Shown piece after piece: positions 61,926-64,000 of a stretch of DNA of 64,000 nucleotides (its first letter is position 1; every line of letters begins with the position of its first letter). A program made the translations under genes and the position numbers. The stretch is from Natrarchaeobius oligotrophus (lineage in GTDB: Archaea; Halobacteriota; Halobacteria; Halobacteriales; Natrialbaceae). The notes beneath the pieces are model-generated. The model saw only the letters and a program-made list of their open reading frames with translations. It was not told the origin of the DNA and did not search any database. The stretch lies in assembly GCF_003841465.1 (NCBI RefSeq), contig NZ_REFZ01000001.1, positions 310,001 through 374,000 on the forward strand, written 5' to 3'.

Positions 61926-62672
61926 TCAGAAGTTGTCGGCGAACTTGTCGCGGCGGTTCACGTCGAGTTCGCTCACGCTCGAGCCTTCCCTGCTCGCGGC
62001 GAAGGCGATCACCTCCGCGACCTCCTCGGGTTCGGTCACCTCGCCCTCCTCGAACGCCTTGGCGAACGTCGAGCCGCTCGTCGTCTCGAACTCCGAGCGA
62101 ACCTCGGCCGGGTTGACGACCGAGACGCCGACGCCGGCGTCGCCGACCTGCGCGGCGACGCTCTTTGCGAACCCGCGGACCCACCACTTCGACGCGGCGT
62201 AGACGGGGTTGAACGAGCGGGGGTACTTCCCCGCGAAACTGCCGACGAAGATCAGGTGGCCGCTTCGCTCGCGAACGTGTGGGATCGCCGCCCGCGTCGC
62301 GTAGAAGACGCCGTCGACGTTCGTCTCCTGGATCGTCTCGTACTCGTCGGTCGACATCGCCTCGACCTCGCTTCCCCGCGAGAGCCCCGCGTTGTTCACC
62401 AGCACGTCGATCCCGCCGAAGGCGTCGACGGTTTCGTCGATCAGCGCGTCGACCTGCGTTTCCTCCCGGACGTTCGTCGGGACCGCGAGCGCGTCCGCGT
62501 CGTGCTCGCGCTCGAGTTCGTCCGCGAGTTCCGCCAGCCGATCCTCGCTGCGGGCCGCGAGGACGACGCTTGCACCGTCCGCGGCGAGCGCTCGAGCGGT
62601 CGCCGCGCCGATGCCCGAACTCGCGCCGGTGACGATCGCGACCTGTTCTTCGAACCGTCTCGTCGCTGTCAT
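61926..62672 (-). CDS. Short-chain dehydrogenase/reductase
   Basis: 248 residues of the classic SDR fold. VTGASSGIGAATARAL (about 14-29) is the NAD(P) site, DVLVNNAGLSRG holds the NNAG motif, FVGSFAGKYP carries the catalytic Ser, and YAASKWWVRGF the Tyr-x-x-x-Lys pair. The Arg at AARSEDR after strand 2 favours NADP. The substrate is unknown. A neighbour of the P450 region, but no operon is evident. Confidence 0.92.
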   Translation of the reverse strand: MTATRRFEEQVAIVTGASSGIGAATARALAADGASVVLAARSEDRLAELADELEREHDADALAVPTNVREETQVDALIDETVDAFGGIDVLVNNAGLSRGSEVEAMSTDEYETIQETNVDGVFYATRAAIPHVRERSGHLIFVGSFAGKYPRSFNPVYAASKWWVRGFAKSVAAQVGDAGVGVSVVNPAEVRSEFETTSGSTFAKAFEEGEVTEPEEVAEVIAFAASREGSSVSELDVNRRDKFADNF

Positions 62673-62755
62673 CGGTGTCGAATCCTGCGTCGTCCACGAC
62701 CGTCGGTGTTTCGCTTGTGGCGTTCAAGACGCGAACTGGCGGGTGAAAGACGGGA

Positions 62756-63064
62756 CTAGAGACGTACCGATTCGATCACGCCGAGGGTGCGGATCGTAGC
62801 GGCGACGACGACGAGGACCACGCCGACGAACCAGAGCCACTCGCTCGAGAGCGGTCCGTCGCCGTCGTCGTCGGGGAGCGGCATCGATCGGGTGAGCGCT
62901 CCGGTCGCGTATATCGCCCCGCCGATCGCGAGCAGGACGCCGGCGACTCCCTCTCGCGACGCTCCGAGCCGTCCGGACGGCGCACCGGCCAGAACGCCGT
63001 CGACAGCGATCGCACACCCCCACCAGACCATCGCGAGGCCGTACAGCACGTGTACTCGTCTCAT
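62756..63064 (-). CDS. Small three-helix membrane protein
   Basis: 102 residues with three membrane helices (about 8-25, 40-58 and 75-93), and a short acidic loop (PLPDDDGDGP). No motif suggests an activity. It sits between the SDR and carboxypeptidase genes on the same strand. Confidence 0.65.
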   Translation of the reverse strand: MRRVHVLYGLAMVWWGCAIAVDGVLAGAPSGRLGASREGVAGVLLAIGGAIYATGALTRSMPLPDDDGDGPLSSEWLWFVGVVLVVVAATIRTLGVIESVRL

Positions 63065-63158
63065 GCACCTTCGTTCGTGTTTTGTTACTAATTATTCTTC
63101 TGGGAACGTATCGTGCAACGGGAAGAGTACGCAGGGCGTGTCAGCCTCGAGCGCCGAA

Positions 63159-64000
63159 TCAGTACTCCTCGAGGTCGTACAGCTCGCCGTACTTCGACTC
63201 GACGTACTCGAGGAAGTAGTCGGCGGTGAACGCCTCGCCGGTCGCGCGCTCGATCAGTTCGGGCGTGGTGTAGCGCTTGCCGTGCTGGTGGACGTTCTCG
63301 CGGAGCCAGCCGTTGAGGTCGTCGAACTCGCCCTCTCGAATGTCGTCCTCGAACGGGCCGAGTTCGGCCTCGGCGGCGGCGTACAGCTGTGCGGCGAGGA
63401 CGGAGCCGAGCGAGTACGTCGGGAAGTAGCCGAACGAGCCGTGGGACCAGTGGATGTCCTGCAGGCAGCCCTCCGCGTCGGTCTCGGGTCGGACGCCGAG
63501 GTACTCCTCGTACTTGTCGTTCCAGACCTCGGGCACGTCCTCGACGTCGAGGTCGCCGCTAACGAGCGCGCGTTCGATCTCGAAGCGGATCACGATGTGG
63601 AGGTGGTAGGTGAGTTCGTCCGCCTCGACGCGGATGAGGTTGTCGTCGTACACCTGGTTGGCCGATTCGTAGGCCCCCTCGGGCGTGACGTCCTCGAGTT
63701 CCGGGAATCGCTCCCGGGCGATCGGCAGGAAGTGCTCCCAGAAGGGCCGGGACCGGCCGACGTGGTTCTCCCAGAGGCGAGACTGGGACTCGTGGACCGA
63801 GAGGTCGCGGGCCTCGCCGAGCGGCGTGGCGTAGCCCTCGTCGGGGAGCCCGAGCGTGTAGTTGGCGTGGCCGAACTCGTGGATCGTCGAGGTGATCGAT
63901 CCCAGCAGATCCTCGGGTTCGAAACGCGTCGTCACGCGGGCGTCGAACTGGGTGCCCGACGAGAACGGATGAGGCGCGGTGTCGAGACGACCCCGGCTCC
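63159..64000 (-). CDS. M32-family metallocarboxypeptidase, C-terminal part
   Basis: About 280 residues are in the window; the gene continues past its right end. The visible part begins GRLDTAPHPFSSGTQFDARV, the conserved H-P-F/S and D-x-R-x-T-T segment of M32 enzymes. The zinc motif HEFGHANY (H-E-x-x-H) and the HESQSRLWENHVGRSRPFWE signature follow. M32 enzymes are thermostable, zinc-dependent carboxypeptidases that trim C-terminal residues. The apparent ATG at 63935 is internal to a larger protein and not its start. Confidence 0.92.
   Translation of the reverse strand, partial: SRGRLDTAPHPFSSGTQFDARVTTRFEPEDLLGSITSTIHEFGHANYTLGLPDEGYATPLGEARDLSVHESQSRLWENHVGRSRPFWEHFLPIARERFPELEDVTPEGAYESANQVYDDNLIRVEADELTYHLHIVIRFEIERALVSGDLDVEDVPEVWNDKYEEYLGVRPETDAEGCLQDIHWSHGSFGYFPTYSLGSVLAAQLYAAAEAELGPFEDDIREGEFDDLNGWLRENVHQHGKRYTTPELIERATGEAFTADYFLEYVESKYGELYDLEEY

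Noticed and set aside
1-64000. tRNA, rRNA genes and CRISPR arrays
   Set aside because: No cloverleaf-like gap with a T-loop sequence, no rRNA signature and no regularly spaced repeats were seen while reading all gaps. A covariance-model scan would be decisive.

Overview
The window is haloarchaeal chromosome (class Halobacteria; the gene repertoire fits a Natrialbales-like lineage, but genus cannot be fixed from sequence alone). Evidence: very GC-rich coding sequence, acidic Asp/Glu-rich proteins, archaeal-only proteins (ribosomal protein S6e, a TFB, HalOD1, HTH_10 and TrmB regulators, Tat-exported proteins, a PGF-pre-PGF domain), and TATA-like boxes about 25-30 bases before many start codons, as expected for leaderless haloarchaeal mRNAs. 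I see no rRNA, tRNA or CRISPR array.

Region by region. 1-16.9 kb is core-like: a UbiB/ABC1 end, Hsp20, moeA, small membrane proteins, a degenerate polyprenyl-synthase-like protein, an auto-regulated TetR repressor, S6e, several haloarchaeal DUF proteins, a sarcosine/N-methyltryptophan oxidase-like flavoprotein, an LLM flavoprotein, aconitase, dUTPase/dCTP deaminase, 6-phosphogluconate dehydrogenase and a HalOD1 protein. 17-36.2 kb holds a 1281-residue Eco57I-like DNA methylase with a decayed nuclease motif, a PPOX flavoprotein, a GT2 glycosyltransferase, an HTTM membrane protein, a renalase-like oxidoreductase, an eRF1-like GGQ protein without NIKS, TFB, a cold-shock protein, TrmB, a DUF7344 regulator and an MFS transporter.

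36.4-48.9 kb is accessory, with AT-richer gaps. Two decayed, nearly identical IS5-family transposase 5' ends lie in inverted orientation at 36.8-37.0 and 40.0-40.2 kb. They bracket a C39-like peptidase gene (its Tat leader broken by a TGA), a methyltransferase and a small membrane protein. Outside the left end is a methyltransferase pseudogene. Then come a DUF1059/ArsM-like pair, small proteins, a lipoprotein-like or membrane-anchored protein, and a 1362-residue Tat-exported beta-helix protein flanked by 77-base direct repeats.

49-57 kb is the most striking block. A leftward operon encodes PxpB, PxpC, a biotin carrier protein and PxpA. It diverges from a rightward coxG-coxS-coxL-coxM operon for a form II molybdenum hydroxylase. 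PxpB and PxpC are homologous to the carboxyltransferase half of urea carboxylase, so with the carrier protein they resemble a split biotin carboxylase lacking only its biotin-carboxylase subunit. I infer a pathway in which the Mo-enzyme hydroxylates an N-heterocycle and the Pxp complex opens the resulting lactam. 57-64 kb carries a JAMM protease overlapping a BtuF-like protein, an HTH_10 regulator divergent from a cytochrome P450, an SDR, small proteins and the C-terminal part of an M32 carboxypeptidase cut by the window end.
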